The notes under the pieces: model-generated
Seen by the model: the letters and a program-made list of their open reading frames with translations, nothing else
What the model was told of the DNA's origin: nothing
The model's database searches: none
Source: Blautia sp.
Lineage (GTDB): Bacteria > Bacillota > Clostridia > Lachnospirales > Lachnospiraceae
DNA length: 8,313 nt
Direction: 5' to 3'
Assembly: GCA_017515945.1 (NCBI GenBank)
Contig: JAFWDX010000226.1
Coordinates: 1-8,313, forward strand
In this document: positions 6,008 through 8,313 of the stretch, piece after piece
How the letters are laid out: the number at the start of each line of letters is the position of its first letter
Numbering within the stretch: position 1 is the stretch's first letter
Translations under genes and position numbers: made by a program

Positions 6008-6168
6008 CTAGTGGGCCATCTCAATCATATTTAAACTTAAAGCACCATCTTGACTTCATATACTGCGTTGGGCTCAGTTGCCGTAGCCCGCTACAGCGCC
6101 TTCACCCGCCTTGCCTATGAAGCCAATCTGGCACTTTAAGTTTAAATCTGATTGAGACGGACCACTAG
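6008..6168. mobile_element. Palindromic MITE-like element flanked by CTAG, inserted in hairpin copy 2
   Basis: Bases 6008-6060 are complementary to 6116-6168 at 45 of 53 positions, leaving a 55-base apex that contains its own GGGCT/AGCCC stem (6070-6074 and 6085-6089). Both ends carry CTAG, and just inside them TGG...CC.TCTCAATCA forms matching inverted termini, so the element proper may be 6012-6164 with CTAG or TA as the target duplication. IS630/Tc1-type elements are known to favour CTAG and duplicate TA, so a non-autonomous relative is plausible. No coding sequence is present. The right end abuts hairpin copy 2, and the CTAGTATA of hairpin copy 1 looks like the uninterrupted site. Confidence 0.65.
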
Positions 6169-6219
6169 AGCGTCTTAATACGTGGAATTCCACGTATTTA
6201 GAGGCTCTGCATATACCGC
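6165..6219 (-). repeat. Hairpin copy 2, inverted relative to 5022-5088
   Basis: Bases 6167-6185 pair with 6190-6208 over 19 positions with two mismatches at the same places as in copy 1; the loop is AATT instead of 12 bases. Read on the minus strand, GCGGTATATGCAGAG and the AATACGTGG/CCACGTATT stem match copy 1. The base pair 6171/6204 has flipped compared with 5037/5078, a compensatory change. Its outer end lacks the expected TATA after CTAG because the palindromic element at 6008-6168 begins there. Confidence 0.8.
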
Positions 6220-6262
6220 GGTGACAAATTTCATTTTCCATTTAGTTGTTCCCGCGAGTATA

Positions 6263-6286
6263 TAACTGATCCTGACCGGACAGTTA
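6263..6286. repeat. Shortened relative of the 34-bp palindrome (copy D), upstream of the ABC-F gene
   Basis: TAACTG (6263-6268) and CAGTTA (6281-6286) pair, with an inner TCC/GGA stem, one bulged A and a five-base loop. The right half TGACCGGACAGTTAC (6273-6287) matches the corresponding part of the 34-bp repeats at 13 of 15 positions. It lies 44 bases before the ABC-F start codon. The surrounding TTCCCG(C/T)GA(G/A)TATA occurs at 6249-6262 and again at 6302-6315. No clear promoter could be placed in 6220-6330. Confidence 0.55.
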
Positions 6287-6330
6287 CAACTGATCTGTCT
6301 ATTCCCGTGAATATAAAAAGGATATGCTGA

Positions 6331-8142
6331 ATGAACATACTGACACTTGAAAACATCGGAAAAACACAGGGAAACAAAATCCTTTTTGAAAATGTAAATA
6401 CAGGGATCGATGAGCAGGACCGGATCGGCGTGATCGGGGTCAACGGGACCGGAAAGTCCACACTCCTTTCGATCATCGCCGGCGAAGCGGAGCCGGACAC
6501 GGGAAGTGTGGTGACACGCAGTGGTCTGCGGATTTCCTTCCTCAGGCAGAACCCGGTCTTTGATCCGGACAGAAGTGTACTGGAAAATGTCGCGAATATC
6601 GTGCAGGGGCACGAGGCCCACTGGAACGTGGAGGGAGAAGCCCGGGCCATGCTGGAAAAGCTCGGGATCAGTGACCCGGACGGGCCGGTGGATGTTCTTT
6701 CCGGAGGCCAGCGCAAAAAGGCGGCTCTGGCAGCCGCGCTTCTGACACCCTGCGATCTGCTGATCCTGGACGAACCGACCAACCATCTGGATCATGACAT
6801 GATCGAATGGCTCCAGAGCTGGCTGGAGAGCTATCCGCACGCGCTGCTGATGGTCACCCATGACCGGTATTTCCTGGATGAGGTGACAGGCGTGATCTGG
6901 GAGATCGACCGTCACAGTATTTACCGCTATGAAGGGAATTATGAAGCGTACCTGCAGAAAAAACAGGAGAGGCTTGATTTTGCCAAGGCGGCTGAGAGAA
7001 AGATGGCCGCTTTGTATAAGCAGGATCTCGCCTGGATGATGCGGGGCGCCAGGGCCCGTTCTACCAAGCAGAAAGCTCATATCCAGCGATTCGAAGCGCT
7101 CAGGGACAGGGAAAAGCTGATCGAGGAGCGAAATGTGGCCATTGCTTCTCTGCCGACCCGCATGGGCAACAAGACCATCGAGATGGAGAATGTCTCGAAA
7201 AGCTATGGCGATAAGCTCCTTTTCCGGGACTTCACATACAGCTTTATACGCACCGACAGGATCGGGATCATCGGCCCCAACGGATGCGGAAAGTCCACGC
7301 TGGTGAAAATGATCCTGGGACAGATCCCTGCGGATACCGGCCGGATCGACATCGGACAGACCATCGTATTCGGGTATTTCGGACAGGAAAATGAGGCGTT
7401 GGATGAATCCCTGCGGGTGATCGACTATGTCCGCGAAGGCGCGGAATTCATCCGTACGGAGGAGGGACTGGTCTCCGCATCGAACATGTGCGAGCGATTC
7501 CTTTTTGACAAGGATCAGCAGTATACACTCGTCAGCAAGCTCTCCGGAGGAGAAAAACGGCGGCTGTATCTGCTGCGCGTGCTCATGCAGGCGCCGAACG
7601 TCCTGATCCTGGACGAGCCGACCAATGACCTGGATATTCAGACCCTGCAGGTCCTGGAGGATTACCTGGATCATTTCGCAGGGATCATTGTTGCGGTCTC
7701 CCATGACCGGTATTTCCTGGACCGCGTGGTCACGCGTATTTTCAGCTTTGAAGGGGACGGGAAACTGACGCAGAGCGAAGGCGGGTATGAAGAGTATCTC
7801 GAACACCGCCGGGAACGGGTGGAGAACGCGAAAGCGGAGAAGGAAAGCACCCAGGCCGGGGACGGAGCCGTGAAAAAAGGACGAGGTGGAAAGCCCCGTC
7901 AGGAGAGAAAAAAGACCCGTCTGAGTTATACGGAACAGCGGGAATACGATACCCTGGAAGCGCGGGTGGACGAACTGACGAGACAGTCGGAGGAACTGCA
8001 AAGGCAGATGGACGAGGCGGCCACCAGTTATATGCGCCTGCAGGAGCTCAGCGAGCAGAAGGAGCAGGTGGACCAGGAGCTGGATGAGAGCATCCTGCGG
8101 TTTCTGGAGCTGCAGGAGATGGTGGAAGGGTTTGAAAGCTGA
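6331..8142 (+). CDS. uup: ABC-F family ATPase, Uup-type ribosome-associated protein
   Basis: This 603-residue soluble protein has two ABC ATPase domains in one chain and no membrane segments, so it is an ABC-F translation factor rather than a transporter. Domain 1 has Walker A GVNGTGKST (36-44), LSGGQ (123-127), DEPTNHLD (147-154) and H177. Domain 2 has GPNGCGKST (315-323), LSGGE (404-408), DEPTNDLD (428-435) and H458. Both catalytic glutamates are present (E148, E429). The linker at about 212-262 carries LAWMMRGARARSTKQKAHI, close to the Uup-type sequence that contacts P-site tRNA. After a basic stretch (about 515-540), a coiled coil fills 541-603, the usual Uup C-terminal region; B. subtilis YfmR is a related protein. 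An antibiotic-resistance ABC-F is less likely given this C-terminal domain. ATG 6331 follows AAAAGGA (6316-6322) by 8 bases. Confidence 0.93.
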   Translation: MNILTLENIGKTQGNKILFENVNTGIDEQDRIGVIGVNGTGKSTLLSIIAGEAEPDTGSVVTRSGLRISFLRQNPVFDPDRSVLENVANIVQGHEAHWNVEGEARAMLEKLGISDPDGPVDVLSGGQRKKAALAAALLTPCDLLILDEPTNHLDHDMIEWLQSWLESYPHALLMVTHDRYFLDEVTGVIWEIDRHSIYRYEGNYEAYLQKKQERLDFAKAAERKMAALYKQDLAWMMRGARARSTKQKAHIQRFEALRDREKLIEERNVAIASLPTRMGNKTIEMENVSKSYGDKLLFRDFTYSFIRTDRIGIIGPNGCGKSTLVKMILGQIPADTGRIDIGQTIVFGYFGQENEALDESLRVIDYVREGAEFIRTEEGLVSASNMCERFLFDKDQQYTLVSKLSGGEKRRLYLLRVLMQAPNVLILDEPTNDLDIQTLQVLEDYLDHFAGIIVAVSHDRYFLDRVVTRIFSFEGDGKLTQSEGGYEEYLEHRRERVENAKAEKESTQAGDGAVKKGRGGKPRQERKKTRLSYTEQREYDTLEARVDELTRQSEELQRQMDEAATSYMRLQELSEQKEQVDQELDESILRFLELQEMVEGFES

Positions 8143-8144
8143 GG

Positions 8145-8179
8145 AATGAGTCAGGGGGACAGGTTCCTTGACTCATTTT
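8145..8179 (+). terminator. GGGGAC-core palindrome acting as probable terminator of the ABC-F gene
   Basis: Three bases after the stop codon, AATGAGTCA (8145-8153) pairs perfectly with TGACTCATT (8169-8177), and the inner bases GGGG and TTCC extend the stem with G-U pairs. A TTTT tract ends the structure. The centre GGGGACAGGTTCC resembles the palindrome at 160-182 read on the other strand. It is therefore both a good intrinsic terminator candidate and a likely member of a dispersed repeat class. Confidence 0.65.
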
Positions 8180-8186
8180 AATGACG

Positions 8187-8313
8187 GACGCCGGGCTGTG
8201 CAGGACTATGAGGCGGGAAGCGCCGGATGTATCCCCCGGTGGGACCACGAAAAAATGCCCGAGCCCTTTCCGCTGGCTCTCTAAGAACGCGGGCTATTCG
8301 GCCATAGACGACA
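8187..8313 (+). other. Non-coding, strongly structured segment, possible start of an RNA gene cut by the window edge
   Basis: No credible reading frame covers this segment. Several stems are visible: GGCG-ggaag-CGCC (8212-8224), CCGG around 8223-8240, and GCCCG (8257-8261) with CGGGC (8290-8294) enclosing AGCC/GGCT. On the minus strand the last structure is followed by ATTTTTT, so it could instead be the terminator of a convergent gene entering from the right. The strand is therefore uncertain, and no known RNA family was recognised from the sequence. Confidence 0.3.

Noticed and set aside
5890..6120. A 76-codon reading frame in the gap before the ABC-F gene
   Set aside because: It lies entirely within palindromic repeats and the MITE-like element, has cysteine-rich low-plausibility content and lacks a ribosome binding site.
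6175..8001. A long minus-strand reading frame opposite the ABC-F gene
   Set aside because: It is antisense to a gene with complete ABC-F motifs, its translation shows no recognisable domain, and such shadows are common in GC-rich coding sequence.
8048..8248. A minus-strand 66-codon frame at the end of the ABC-F gene
   Set aside because: It spans the terminator palindrome and the ABC-F coiled coil in antisense, with no ribosome binding site or recognisable protein features.

Overview
The window looks like chromosomal DNA from a fairly GC-rich Gram-positive Clostridia member, most likely Lachnospiraceae. The grounds are strong AGGAGG-type ribosome binding sites, sigma-A-like promoters, a lipoprotein solute-binding protein, a clustered carbohydrate ABC transporter and many small palindromic intergenic repeats. 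The family-level placement is inference; no rRNA or marker gene is present. All five (or six, counting the overlapping pair separately) confidently called genes lie on the + strand.

Region 1 (1-246) is non-coding. It holds a degenerate tandem repeat, a small GGGGAC-core palindrome and a probable promoter. Region 2 (247-4960) is a four-gene CUT1-type carbohydrate uptake operon: a MalK/UgpC-like ATPase, two MalF/MalG-like permeases and an extracellular solute-binding lipoprotein that also has an unusual C-terminal membrane segment. The permease 2 and binding-protein genes overlap by ATGA. The two other gaps in the operon each carry a copy of a 34-bp palindromic repeat. The substrate cannot be read from the sequence.

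Region 3 (4961-6330) is the most unusual part. A clear promoter and a leader with two hairpins precede a small secreted protein with two OB-fold-like halves. The leader hairpin (around 5022-5088) has a second, inverted copy at 6165-6219, so the secreted-protein gene sits between inverted repeats. The right copy appears to be interrupted at a CTAG by a 153-161 bp palindromic MITE-like element. Further copies of the 34-bp repeat family lie at 5884-5917 and, in a shorter form, at 6263-6286.

Region 4 (6331-8142) is an ABC-F ATPase of the Uup type, a soluble ribosome-associated translation factor class. It is followed by a terminator-like palindrome that shares the GGGGAC core of the one in region 1. 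The last ~125 bases contain no gene but look strongly structured and may be the start of a non-coding RNA cut by the window edge.

The transporter genes form one functional unit. The secreted protein and the ABC-F gene have no evident functional link to it. The densest unexplained signal is the layered set of palindromic elements between genes, several of which show paired base changes that keep hairpins intact.
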